Source: Gemmatimonadales bacterium (GTDB taxonomy: Bacteria; Gemmatimonadota; Gemmatimonadetes; Gemmatimonadales; GWC2-71-9). From it: a stretch of DNA of 64,000 nucleotides. Position numbers and translations under genes: made by a program. Within the stretch, counting starts at the first letter, position 1, and each line of letters starts with the position of its first letter. The notes beneath the pieces were generated by a model. The model was not told the origin of the DNA, ran no database searches, and worked only from the letters and a program-made list of their open reading frames with translations. Where the stretch lies: NCBI GenBank assembly GCA_019637315.1, contig JAHBVU010000005.1, positions 62,001 to 126,000 of the forward strand, read 5' to 3'. This document shows, in pieces, positions 33,568 through 41,799 of the stretch.

Positions 33568-35046
33568 ATGAGCTCCCAGTCTCCGTCAGGAGCGCGAAGA
33601 GGGTCTCAAGTCATTGAAAGACTTCGAGATAGGCCGCCATCTCTGTGGCATCGCGGCGAGCCAGTAAAGGATCCTACAACTTCCCCTGGCTTTGCAGGCG
33701 GGGTCCGCACGCTGGCCCGCCTCTATGATCTGCAATGGCAGGATCCGGAGCGGACTCTCTTCGATTCCCCTGGCGGACCGTTTCGGGTTGGGCGCTCTTT
33801 TCAGAATCCGACCACCAGCGAGGACCTGAAGGCAGTCGGTCGGTCGATGGAGCACTGGACCGGCGCCACCTTGGGCATGATGGGACGGCTACCCGACTAC
33901 ATCAATCGGTCGATCTCGGGTTACGCAGCGGGTGCTGCGTTCCTGGGTGAAGCCGACCCGCGTTTCGGCGACAACATTCGGGCCTATCACGCCTATATCC
34001 GTGACCACGATCTCTGCCTGACCCATACGCTGAGCAGCCCGCAGGCCAATCGCTCGGTGCACGCGGCCATGCAGGCCGATCCGTTCCTGGCCGCCAAGGT
34101 CAAGGACGAGAACGACGCCGGGATCGTGGTACGCGGCTGCCGTATGCTTGCCACGCTGCCTGTTGCCGACGAGATCATGGTGTTTCCGTCGACGTTTCTC
34201 CGGAATACGGAGGAAGATCAGCGTTACGCGTACGCGCTTTCGATTCCGACGGATACGCCTGGCCTGCGCTTTCTCTGCCGGGAAACCGTGGACCATGGGC
34301 GTTCGCACTACGATCATCCCCTGGCCTCGCGGTTCGAGGAGAACGATGCGGTCGTGATCTTCGACGACGTCTTCGTGCCATGGGAGCGCGTCTTTCTCTA
34401 CCGCGATGTGGCCCGTTGCAATGCCGCCTACCAGAAGACCGGGGCGCTGGCGAACATGGCCCATCAGGTGCTGATCAAGAACATCGCCAAGACGGAGTAT
34501 CTCCTCGGCCTCGCGTCGATGATGGTCGACGCAATTGCCATCGAGCAATTCCAGCATGTCCAGGAGAAGCTGGCTGAGATCTGGGTCAATCTGGAAACGA
34601 TGCGCGCGTTCCGAGTTGCTGCGGAGGCCGGCGCCGCGCTCGACGAATATGGTGTGATGCGTCCGGTGTGGGATCCGCTCGACGCCGCTCGGAACCTGTA
34701 TCCGCGGCTCTACCCGCGGATGATCGAGATCATCCAGCAGCTCGGGGCAGCGGGTCTCGTTGCGATGCCGACCGAGGCGGACGTCAACGGACCGCTGATC
34801 GAGGATGTAAAGCGTTACTTTCAGGCGGCGCGCCTCGAAGCGCTCGACCGGATTCCCCTGTTCCGTCTGGCCTGGGACACCGCCATCTCGGCGTTCGGAA
34901 CACGGCAGGTACTGTACGAGCGGTACTTTTTCGGCGACCCGGTCCGGATGGCGGGTGCCTTGGTCAACAGCCACGATCGGACCGTATATATGGACAAGGT
35001 TCGCAGCTTCCTGGCCCGGGCCGCAACGGACGGCGACCTCGAGTGA
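33568..35046 (+). CDS. HpaB-family flavin-dependent aromatic monooxygenase
   Basis: 492 residues from ATG 33568 (AAGGTG upstream; the TTG at 33544 lies within the operator). The 4-hydroxyphenylacetate 3-hydroxylase N-terminal part is followed by the acyl-CoA dehydrogenase-like FAD domain; recognisable blocks include ALSIPTDTPGLRFLCRE, FDDVFVPWERVFLYRDV and TMRAFRVAAEAG. HpaB/TftD enzymes hydroxylate phenols ortho to an OH using FADH2 made by a separate reductase. The reductase gene is last in the same operon (41079). The phenolic substrate is unknown. First of ten tightly packed genes. Confidence 0.9.
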   Translation: MSSQSPSGARRGSQVIERLRDRPPSLWHRGEPVKDPTTSPGFAGGVRTLARLYDLQWQDPERTLFDSPGGPFRVGRSFQNPTTSEDLKAVGRSMEHWTGATLGMMGRLPDYINRSISGYAAGAAFLGEADPRFGDNIRAYHAYIRDHDLCLTHTLSSPQANRSVHAAMQADPFLAAKVKDENDAGIVVRGCRMLATLPVADEIMVFPSTFLRNTEEDQRYAYALSIPTDTPGLRFLCRETVDHGRSHYDHPLASRFEENDAVVIFDDVFVPWERVFLYRDVARCNAAYQKTGALANMAHQVLIKNIAKTEYLLGLASMMVDAIAIEQFQHVQEKLAEIWVNLETMRAFRVAAEAGAALDEYGVMRPVWDPLDAARNLYPRLYPRMIEIIQQLGAAGLVAMPTEADVNGPLIEDVKRYFQAARLEALDRIPLFRLAWDTAISAFGTRQVLYERYFFGDPVRMAGALVNSHDRTVYMDKVRSFLARAATDGDLE

Positions 35047-36020
35047 AGGTTGCCCTGCTCGGATCGCTCGCCACCGCTCAGCGTGAACGGCTCGAGGCCC
35101 TGGTCACCGAGCCGATCGAGTTCATTCCGCTGCCGGACGAGCTGCCGTACCAGGCAGTGGAGGCGGGCCTGCTCGAGGCGCGGGCTGCGATCTCGATGCG
35201 ATACGATCGCTCGATGCCTCAGGCGCCCCGGCTCGAACTGCTCCAGGTCGGCGGCGCCGGCTACGATGGAGTGGATCTGGAACACCTGCCGCGCGGATGT
35301 CAGGTGTGCAACGCCTACGGTCATGAAGTGCCGATCGCCGAGTATGTTGTGCTGGCGATGTTACAGTGGTGCTCACGGTTCATGGAGGCAGAGCGCTCCT
35401 TCCGGGTCGATGGTTCGTGGCACCTGGGCGGGCGGACCGCAGGACCATATCAGGACGAGCTGGCAGGAAAGACCGTTGGCATCCTGGGGTTTGGGCACAT
35501 TGCCCAGGCGCTGGTTCCGCGCGTCAAGGCAATGGATACGACGGTGATGGTGTGCAGTCGCACCGAGCGGTCGCTGCCGCCAGGAGTCGACTGGTTCGGA
35601 GGCGCTGCCCGACTCGACGACTTTCTTCCGCAGGTCGACTTCCTTGTCGTGACCGCTGCGCTGACGCCGGAGACGACGGGAATGATCGGTGCGCGCGAAC
35701 TGGCCTTGCTGCGCCCGACCGCGGTTGTGATCAACGTGGCGCGTGGTCAGATCATCGATGAGGATGCGTTGTACCATGCCCTGTCCTCGGCCCGAATTGG
35801 CGGTGCGATACTGGACGCCTGGTATCGGTATCCGACGCCGGAGTCTCCGGAGGTTCGGCCGTCGCGCCATCCCTTCCATGAGCTGGCCAATGTCTACATG
35901 ACGCCACATTCGTCGGCCTGGACGATCGGGATGGTGAATCGGCGCTGGGCCACCATCGCGTCCAATCTCGATCGGCTTGCTCGCGGTGAGCCGCTCCTCA
36001 ATGTGGTGCACCGAACATGA
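35043..36020 (+). CDS. D-2-hydroxyacid dehydrogenase (NAD-binding)
   Basis: 325 residues from GTG 35043, overlapping the previous stop by 4 nt. NAD-binding Rossmann motif GILGFGHIAQAL (about 145-156), catalytic Arg in NVARGQIIDEDAL, Asp/Glu region, and catalytic His in TPHSSAW near 292. It resembles glyoxylate/hydroxypyruvate reductase-type enzymes. In this operon it could reduce a 2-oxo acid released by the aldolase or oxidise a hydroxyacid intermediate; the direction is not known. Confidence 0.88.
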   Translation: MKVALLGSLATAQRERLEALVTEPIEFIPLPDELPYQAVEAGLLEARAAISMRYDRSMPQAPRLELLQVGGAGYDGVDLEHLPRGCQVCNAYGHEVPIAEYVVLAMLQWCSRFMEAERSFRVDGSWHLGGRTAGPYQDELAGKTVGILGFGHIAQALVPRVKAMDTTVMVCSRTERSLPPGVDWFGGAARLDDFLPQVDFLVVTAALTPETTGMIGARELALLRPTAVVINVARGQIIDEDALYHALSSARIGGAILDAWYRYPTPESPEVRPSRHPFHELANVYMTPHSSAWTIGMVNRRWATIASNLDRLARGEPLLNVVHRT

Positions 36021-36919
36021 CCGATCTCGTTGCGACCTGTGTGCTGCCCGTCGAGAACCACCTGGGCGAGAGTCCAATCTGGTGTGAGCTGCGGCAGCGG
36101 CTGTACTGGGTCGACACGCGTGCCCCGCTGATCTGGTGGTTCGAGCCGGACACGGGGGAGCACGGATCGGTCCCGTTGCCGGAGATGGTGGGGTCGATCG
36201 CCTTCGTAGTAGATCACGATCTGCTGCTTGCTGCGCTGGAGACTGCTTTCTGGCTGGTGAATCCTGAGACCGGAACGCTGGAGCCGTTTGCCTCGCCCGG
36301 CGATGTTCCGAACGGGCACCGGTTCAACGACGGCCGCGTCGATCGGGCCGGTCGCTTCTGGTGCGGCACGATGAACACCGGCGATCGGTCGCCGACCGGG
36401 TCGCTCTACCGTCTCGATCCCGACGGCCACGTCGAGCGATTCTTCAATGGGATCGTGGTGCCGAACAGCACGGCCTGGAGTCCCGACGGACGTCAGATGT
36501 ACTTCGCCGATACCTACCGCTTTCAGATCCAGGTGTTCGACTTCGACCTCGAGGCGGGACGGCTCGGCCCGGACCGGGTCCTGGTGGATCTGACCGGTCG
36601 ACCGGGGCGCCCCGATGGCTCGACGGTCGATGCGGAGGGCTGCCTCTGGAACGCCGAGTATAACGGCGGCCGCGTCGTGCGATACCGTCCGGACGGCACC
36701 GTCGATCGAATCGTCACACTGCCGGTACGCAACGCGACCTGCTGTGCCTTCGGCGGGCCGGCACTCGATACGCTCTACATCACCACGGCCTGGCAGCGGT
36801 TGACGCCGGAGGAGCGTGCGGAGCAACCCATGGCCGGCGGCTTGTTTGCGGTCAAGCCCGGTGTGACGGGGCTTCCTGAGCAGCGGTTCGGCCCGCTCGC
36901 GCGCGGGTCGCGGCGTTGA
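36017..36919 (+). CDS. SMP-30/gluconolactonase-family lactone hydrolase
   Basis: 300 residues, six-bladed propeller. Metal and catalytic residues lie in ENHLGESPIWC (Glu), FNDGRVDRAGRFWCGTM (Asn/Asp), PNSTAWSPDGRQMYFADT and GRPDGSTVDAEGCLWNA. The family opens sugar or other lactones with a divalent metal. Muconolactone-type substrates are possible in view of the ring-cleavage genes downstream; sugar lactones are possible in view of the GlucD-like gene. Overlaps the previous gene by 4 nt. Confidence 0.9.
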   Translation: MTDLVATCVLPVENHLGESPIWCELRQRLYWVDTRAPLIWWFEPDTGEHGSVPLPEMVGSIAFVVDHDLLLAALETAFWLVNPETGTLEPFASPGDVPNGHRFNDGRVDRAGRFWCGTMNTGDRSPTGSLYRLDPDGHVERFFNGIVVPNSTAWSPDGRQMYFADTYRFQIQVFDFDLEAGRLGPDRVLVDLTGRPGRPDGSTVDAEGCLWNAEYNGGRVVRYRPDGTVDRIVTLPVRNATCCAFGGPALDTLYITTAWQRLTPEERAEQPMAGGLFAVKPGVTGLPEQRFGPLARGSRR

Positions 36920-36920
36920 G

Positions 36921-37670
36921 ATGACGCGCCCGCTCACCGGACGCCTGGCGGCCCATCGCGTTGGAGTGCGTCCGGTGCCGCCGGTGCCGGATCGGGTGCT
37001 CGAGGTCTTTCGGGACATCAGCGATGCCTCGAGCGTCGTCTCCGATATTCTCGATGGGCTCGGTATGGCCGGCGCCGTGCCAGCCACCGTGCTGTGCCCG
37101 ACGGTACCGGGCTCCACCCTGGTCGGGCGGGCGCTCACGGTCCGACACATCGCTCGGGATGCGTCGCCACCGTCACCGGATGAAATCCAGCGACGCGTGC
37201 GTGAAGTTGATGTGCGCCTCGCTGATATCGAAGCACACAATCAGGCTGAGCCGGGCGATGTCCTGGTCGTTGCCGGTGTCTCAGGGATCTCGAGCATGGG
37301 GCGAATCTCGGCGGCCATCGGCTTGCGGCAGGGCGAAGCTGGCGCCATCGTCGACGGTGCCGTCCGCGATACTGTCTCGGTTGCTCGACTCGGCTATCCA
37401 GTCTGGTCGCGCGGGCGGAGCCCGATTACGGGGAAGTACCGTCTCGAGACCGTAGCCGTCAATCAGCCGGTCGATATCGCCGGAATCACCGTGCATCCTG
37501 GCGATCTCGTCATTGCCGATGACGCTGGAGTCGTGATTGTGCCGTACGCACTCGCAGCGCAGGTGGCGGATCGTGCCCTCGAACTCGAGCGGGCGGAAGC
37601 CGCGCGGCTGGTACGTATCGAAAAGGGCGAACCGGTACCCGATCTGGCCAAGGTGCCTCGTGCTCGATGA
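36921..37670 (+). CDS. RraA-family protein, probable class II-type pyruvate aldolase/decarboxylase
   Basis: 249 residues. The RraA fold motif GEAGAIVDGAVRDT (about 137-150, with the Arg-Asp metal and substrate pair) is followed by GYPVWSRGRSP and GDLVIADDAGVVIVP. Members with this motif include 4-carboxy-4-hydroxy-2-oxoadipate aldolase and oxaloacetate decarboxylase. Others (RraA itself) inhibit RNase E and lack the motif, so an enzymatic role is more likely. It could make pyruvate from the final intermediate of the pathway. A 1-nt gap separates it from the lactonase gene. Confidence 0.85.
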   Translation: MTRPLTGRLAAHRVGVRPVPPVPDRVLEVFRDISDASSVVSDILDGLGMAGAVPATVLCPTVPGSTLVGRALTVRHIARDASPPSPDEIQRRVREVDVRLADIEAHNQAEPGDVLVVAGVSGISSMGRISAAIGLRQGEAGAIVDGAVRDTVSVARLGYPVWSRGRSPITGKYRLETVAVNQPVDIAGITVHPGDLVIADDAGVVIVPYALAAQVADRALELERAEAARLVRIEKGEPVPDLAKVPRAR

Positions 37671-38325
37671 CCGGGTTCTCGTCCACGCCTCCGCAGTCGA
37701 GGTCGGCGGCGAGCTTGTCCTGGTCCTCGTGGATGACCGCAGCAACCAATGCGAGACCGTTACCACGAATGCTCCCGGCGTAGCCGATCGTCTCGGCGAG
37801 CGCCTCGTCCGGCAGCTCGACCGTCCCCTCCTCTCGGAGAACCAGCGCTGGGCGGACCGTCCGGCCCATGGCGGTCTCGACTGGATCGCCTTCTCGGCTG
37901 TCGAGACTGGCCTTGCGGCATTGAGCGCAGAGGCCGCCGGCATTCCACTCTCCTCGTGGCTGGGTGGTTCGCTTCGGAGTATGGACTCGATCGTTGATCC
38001 GGACACCCTGGGCGTGGACGGCCATGCGGTGGGCGATGCCAGCTTTGACGAGGTCGCAGCGTGGTTGCCCGAGGCGTCGGTGGCCTGGCTTCGAGTGGAT
38101 CCGCGCATATGGTCGGTTCCTGCGCTGCGACGGCTCGACGCCATGTGTCGCATCTTCCAGATCGGTATGGCCATCGAGCTACCGCCCGGCAGCGCGGCCA
38201 TGCCGATCGGGGTCGCAGTGCAGGAAGCTCTGCCGATGGCGACGCTCGGGCGGGGGGTGGAAATCCAACGGACGCCTGCGGAATCGCAGCGCCCTGTCTT
38301 CTCGATAGGCAGGGCGCCAGCATGA
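37660..38325 (+). CDS. Degenerate enolase-superfamily (MR/MLE-like) protein
   Basis: 221 residues from GTG 37660 (AAGGTG upstream), overlapping the aldolase gene by 11 nt. Residues about 55-125 resemble the alpha-barrel entry of mandelate racemase/muconate lactonising enzymes (VETGLAALSAEAAGIPLSSW then LGGSLRSM). There is no KxK base motif and no Asp/Glu/Asn metal triad, and the chain is about half of normal length. It might be a regulatory or structural relict, a partner of the next protein, or a decaying gene that is still open. The frame is intact with normal codon use. Confidence 0.6.
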   Translation: MLDDRVLVHASAVEVGGELVLVLVDDRSNQCETVTTNAPGVADRLGERLVRQLDRPLLSENQRWADRPAHGGLDWIAFSAVETGLAALSAEAAGIPLSSWLGGSLRSMDSIVDPDTLGVDGHAVGDASFDEVAAWLPEASVAWLRVDPRIWSVPALRRLDAMCRIFQIGMAIELPPGSAAMPIGVAVQEALPMATLGRGVEIQRTPAESQRPVFSIGRAPA

Positions 38326-39491
38326 GCTCCCGGCAGATCGGCCGCGTCCGCCTGTGGCGGGTGCGGATTCCGCTTCGGATGGTATATCTGAGTTCGATGT
38401 ACGTGATGCAGGACACCTTCCGTACGGTCATCGAGCTCGAGACGTCCGACGGCGCCTTCCGTGGCTACGGCGAAGCCCACGGCACGACCGAAGCTTTCCA
38501 ACTGGCCGAACAGCTGGCGACGGGGCTGGTTGGTGCGGACCCGTTCGATCGCCGAGTCGTCGAACGCCGCTTTGCGCGATCCGTTTTCGATAACCGCTTG
38601 GGTCGGACAGGCTGGTCTGTGGCGGGCGGGTTGGATCTTGCCCTCTGGGATCTCAGTGCTCGCCTTGCGGGCAGCTCGCTCGGTGGGATGCTTGGCGGTC
38701 GTTGCAGGGATGCCGTGCCCCTGGTGTGTCCCCTCCCTGCGCTGATGCTCGATCGCCCGATGCCGCGTGCCGAGGTGACCCGGCTGTTCAGCGATCTCGG
38801 CCGGGTCGATGCCGTCGTCGAGTATGCGGTACGGCAGGCCGAGCAGTACGGGTTTCGCTGCTTCAAGTACAAGAGTGCCGCGGTCAGCCCGGCCTTCGAC
38901 AGGGCTGTCATGGCCTCGCTCCGCCAGCGCTTTCCTGATGCCGCGCTCCGCTTCGACCCCAACGCGGGATATCCTCCAGCCGAAGCCATCGGGCTCTGCC
39001 AGTCGATGGATGACCTCGGACTCGAGTTCTTCGAGGACCCGACCGACGACCAGGCGGGGCTTGCCAGGCTGCGGAGCAAGGTGCGGACTCCGATCGCGAC
39101 CAACATGTGCATCATTCAGCCGGACCACCTGGCTGCCGCGGTGCGCAGCCGTCCGGTCGATGTCATTCTGGCCGATCTGTATCTCTGGGGCGGCGTCGGC
39201 AGGTTTCGTTCGCTGGTGCATGCAGCGGAGCCGCTCGGGTTCGAGGTTGCGATTCACAGCCTCTTCGAGACTGGAATCGGAACCGCGGCCAATCTCCAAC
39301 TTGCCGCGGCGTTTCCCGGGATCCGCCGAGCCAATGATTGCGGTTACCACGCGCTGAGCGAGGATGTCGTAACCGCCGAGCTGGCCATTCAGGACGGTGC
39401 CGTGAGGGTGCCAGCGGGTCCCGGCCTTGGCGTCGATCTCGACCAGGTCCGTATCGCCGGGATGGCTGTTCAGATGACGGAGGTTCGATGA
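38322..39491 (+). CDS. Enolase-superfamily acid dehydratase, GlucD-like
   Basis: 389 residues. Unlike its neighbour it has the full active site: KxK in FKYKSAA (about 180-185), metal ligands Asp in RFDPNAG, Glu in EFFEDPTDD, Asn in IATNMCI, a Asp in VILADLYLW and His in VAIHSLFETG. Asn as third ligand in ATNM is the mark of glucarate dehydratase-like enzymes, not of muconate cycloisomerase. These dehydrate sugar acids. The presence of such an enzyme in an aromatic operon is unusual. Overlaps both neighbours by 4 nt. Confidence 0.85.
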   Translation: MSSRQIGRVRLWRVRIPLRMVYLSSMYVMQDTFRTVIELETSDGAFRGYGEAHGTTEAFQLAEQLATGLVGADPFDRRVVERRFARSVFDNRLGRTGWSVAGGLDLALWDLSARLAGSSLGGMLGGRCRDAVPLVCPLPALMLDRPMPRAEVTRLFSDLGRVDAVVEYAVRQAEQYGFRCFKYKSAAVSPAFDRAVMASLRQRFPDAALRFDPNAGYPPAEAIGLCQSMDDLGLEFFEDPTDDQAGLARLRSKVRTPIATNMCIIQPDHLAAAVRSRPVDVILADLYLWGGVGRFRSLVHAAEPLGFEVAIHSLFETGIGTAANLQLAAAFPGIRRANDCGYHALSEDVVTAELAIQDGAVRVPAGPGLGVDLDQVRIAGMAVQMTEVR

Positions 39492-40204
39492 CGGGGCGTT
39501 CTGACGACCCGACCCAGCCGCCGCGCTCGGTGCCTGGCTATCGCAAGAGCCTGCTCAGGGCTCCGCAGGCGCTGCCGTGGCCGCGGCATGCGCCGGTTGA
39601 GGCGCCCGCGTCTTTTGGACCAGAGCTGGCCGCGTTTCCGCCGACTTGTGATCTGTCCGTGGTCTCCCCTGGTCGGCCGCGGGCGCTTGGTCAGCTGATT
39701 CTGGTAACCGGGCGGGTTCTGGACGAGTCGGGTCGACCGATTCGCCGCGCCCTGCTCGAATGCTGGCAGGCCAACTCGGCGGGCAAGTACATTCACGCGG
39801 CCGACCCGTCGCCGGTGCCTGTGGATCCCAACTTCGAGGGCGTCGGCCGGATCGTGACCGATGCGGAGGGCCGCTACCAGCTGCGCACGATCAAGCCTGG
39901 TGGGTACGCGGTCCCGTACGATGGCGAGGGACAGCTGGCGGGCTGGTGGCGCCCGCCGCACATCCACTTCTCCATCTTCGGCGACGGTTTTGGCAAACGG
40001 CTCGTGACCCAGATGTATTTTCCGGGCGAGCCGCTCAACCGATACGACCTGCTGCTCAACAGCATTCGGGACGATCGTGCCCGGGCCAGGCTGGTGTCCG
40101 TTTTCGATGCGGAGCTGTCGACGCCCGATGGTGCGCTGGGTTTCCGCCATGATTTCGTGCTGGGGGGCGGGCGAGAGACGCCTCTGGAGGACGATCACCC
40201 ATGA
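39488..40204 (+). CDS. pcaH: Protocatechuate 3,4-dioxygenase-like beta subunit
   Basis: 238 residues. The ferric-iron ligand set of intradiol dioxygenases is complete: Tyr in ANSAGKYIHAADP (about 99), Tyr in KPGGYAVPYD (about 140), and two His in RPPHIHFSIFG (about 158 and 160). It also has the beta-subunit N-terminal extension with GYRKSLLRAPQ. PCA 3,4-dioxygenase cleaves between the two OH groups to 3-carboxymuconate; catechols with other substituents are possible. The alpha subunit follows with a 4-nt overlap. Confidence 0.9.
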   Translation: MTGRSDDPTQPPRSVPGYRKSLLRAPQALPWPRHAPVEAPASFGPELAAFPPTCDLSVVSPGRPRALGQLILVTGRVLDESGRPIRRALLECWQANSAGKYIHAADPSPVPVDPNFEGVGRIVTDAEGRYQLRTIKPGGYAVPYDGEGQLAGWWRPPHIHFSIFGDGFGKRLVTQMYFPGEPLNRYDLLLNSIRDDRARARLVSVFDAELSTPDGALGFRHDFVLGGGRETPLEDDHP

Positions 40205-40737
40205 CGGGCACGGCATGGCACACCACGGGACCGTTCTTTCCGACAGCCTTCATCGGGCCGGCCGACGGCGATCTCACCGTTGGACGGGACGGGTCGCCGA
40301 TCGACGGCGACGCCATCGAGATTCACGGGCAGATCGTCGATGGTGAAGGCCAGCCGGTCGTCAATGTCATTGTCGAGCTGTGGCAGGCGGATCCGGCAGG
40401 CCGGCGTTCCGGAGCGACAGACCGCTTTCGGGGCTGGGGCCGAGTCTGGACGGACGGCAAAGGATGCTACCATTTTCGTACTTTCCGGCCCGGGCGACCG
40501 GAAGGATCGGTGCGGGCTCCGCATCTGTGTTTCCGGCTGCTCGGATCCGGGCTGATGCGCCCGCTCGAAACGGAGGCGTTCTTTCCCGACGAGACCGCGG
40601 CCGGCGATCCTCAGCTTGCGGCGATCGATGCTGCCCTGCGGAGCCGGTTGATGCTCGTGCCCGAGCCGACGCCGGGGCACTTTCGGTTCGACATCCGCCT
40701 TCGGGGCGAAGGCGAGACTCCTTTTCTGGAAGAGTGA
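40201..40737 (+). CDS. pcaG: Protocatechuate 3,4-dioxygenase-like alpha subunit
   Basis: 178 residues, a little shorter than typical PcaG. Fold motifs GDAIEIHGQIVDGEGQPV and VIVELWQADPAGRR are followed by APHLCFRLLGSGL, in which the His pair of the active subunit is not complete, as expected for the non-catalytic alpha chain. It contributes to the shared active-site pocket and so to substrate choice. Directly downstream of pcaH. No pcaB, pcaC or pcaD is in the window, so the usual beta-ketoadipate route is not encoded here. Confidence 0.87.
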   Translation: MTGTAWHTTGPFFPTAFIGPADGDLTVGRDGSPIDGDAIEIHGQIVDGEGQPVVNVIVELWQADPAGRRSGATDRFRGWGRVWTDGKGCYHFRTFRPGRPEGSVRAPHLCFRLLGSGLMRPLETEAFFPDETAAGDPQLAAIDAALRSRLMLVPEPTPGHFRFDIRLRGEGETPFLEE

Positions 40738-40740
40738 GGC

Positions 40741-41082
40741 ATGATCGTCGAGCAGCGGACCTACACGTTTCGGATGGGCAAGCTGGCTGAGTACCTCGCG
40801 GTGTACGAGGCGGAGGGGTTGCCAGTACAGCGAGAGTACCTGCCGCATTGCGTCGGCTATTATGTCACGGAGATCGGCCCGCTCAACCAGGTCGTGCATC
40901 TCTGGGCCTATCGAAGCTACGAGCATCGGACGGAGTGCCGCGAGCGGATGCGTGCCGACCCGCGGTGGCCCGGCTATCTCGCCAAGATCCACCCGTTGCT
41001 CGACAGTCAGGAGACGCGCTTGCTCAATCCGGCCCCGTTCTTTCGGCTCGAGGCGCTGCTGGAAGGTGGGCAGCCGCTGTGA
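40741..41082 (+). CDS. NIPSNAP-family protein
   Basis: 113 residues. The fold is a dimeric alpha-beta barrel: EQRTYTFRMGKLAEYLAVYE, VGYYVTEIGPLNQVVHLWAY and DPRWPGYLAKIHPLLDSQET are family signatures. Bacterial NIPSNAP proteins are frequent in catabolic operons, but their reaction is not established; some relatives in the ABM/EthD group are small monooxygenases or isomerases. Position between the dioxygenase and the flavin reductase suggests a supporting step in the ring-oxidation part. Confidence 0.85.
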   Translation: MIVEQRTYTFRMGKLAEYLAVYEAEGLPVQREYLPHCVGYYVTEIGPLNQVVHLWAYRSYEHRTECRERMRADPRWPGYLAKIHPLLDSQETRLLNPAPFFRLEALLEGGQPL

Positions 41083-41636
41083 CGATCGAGCCCGCTGCCT
41101 TTCGAGAGGCGATGAGCCAGTACCCGACGGGTGTCGTGGTGCTGGCTATTGCTGATGGCGGCGGGATACAGGGCATGACCATCGGTTCGTTCACCTCGCT
41201 GTCGCTCACCCCTCCACTGGTGCTGCTGTGCGTCGGTAAGCAGGCGCGGATGGGGTCTCTCCTCGCGTTCGGCCGACTCTGCAGCATCAACGTCCTGAGG
41301 GCGGATCAGCAGGCATTGTCAACCTATTATGCCGGCTCGTGGAAGGGCGAGTCGCCACCTCCGCACCGCTTCGTTCCGTGGGGCCACGTTCATCGGATGG
41401 AGGGAGCGGCCCTTGCGTTGTCATGTACCATCGCGGCAGTGCTCGATGGCGGCGATCACTACATCGTGACGCTCGAGGTCGGCGATCGCTGCCTCGGCCT
41501 GCCGCCACGTGAACCCCTCATCTTTCACGATCGGCGGTATCGGCGGATCGACCCGTCCGGTGGTGAGGACGCGCCGGACCTCGATCGCGCGGCCGGGGGC
41601 TCGCCTGCTCAGCTCTTTCACGACGCCTGGGAGTAG
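41079..41636 (+). CDS. Flavin reductase (HpaC-like) domain protein
   Basis: 185 residues from GTG 41079, overlapping the NIPSNAP stop. Flavin reductase signature FREAMSQYPTGVVVLAIADG, GMTIGSFTSLSLTPPLVLLC and SINVLRADQQALS. It reduces FMN or FAD with NAD(P)H and supplies it to a two-component monooxygenase. The obvious partner is the HpaB-type gene nine genes upstream. It closes the operon; about 160 nt follow before the next cluster. A C-terminal extension after residue 155 is not conserved. Confidence 0.87.
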   Translation: MTIEPAAFREAMSQYPTGVVVLAIADGGGIQGMTIGSFTSLSLTPPLVLLCVGKQARMGSLLAFGRLCSINVLRADQQALSTYYAGSWKGESPPPHRFVPWGHVHRMEGAALALSCTIAAVLDGGDHYIVTLEVGDRCLGLPPREPLIFHDRRYRRIDPSGGEDAPDLDRAAGGSPAQLFHDAWE

Positions 41637-41799
41637 GCCGAGAGGTTCGGTTCCACACTATCGTCGAGGCTTTGCAACAGGTTTCCGGCCCGGGACGGTT
41701 CTCAGGGGCGTTCGACGTCCCTTCAGGCTCGGCCCGGATATTGCCTTTGGCCAAAGGCTCGAATGATTCAGATATCCTTCCCCTCCGAGGGCCGATTGA

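Noticed and set aside
33568-35046. Annotation as 4-hydroxybutyryl-CoA dehydratase
   Set aside because: This close relative of HpaB needs Cys/His ligands for a 4Fe-4S cluster, which I do not see; flavin reductase in the operon supports the monooxygenase.
37281-39350. 689-residue minus-strand frame across the rraA / enolase genes
   Set aside because: Spans several confidently identified genes in antisense; no domain recognisable, composition biased.
38322-39491. Call as muconate cycloisomerase (would complete a beta-ketoadipate route)
   Set aside because: The third metal ligand motif is ATNM as in glucarate dehydratases, and the KYK/His arrangement fits that subgroup better.
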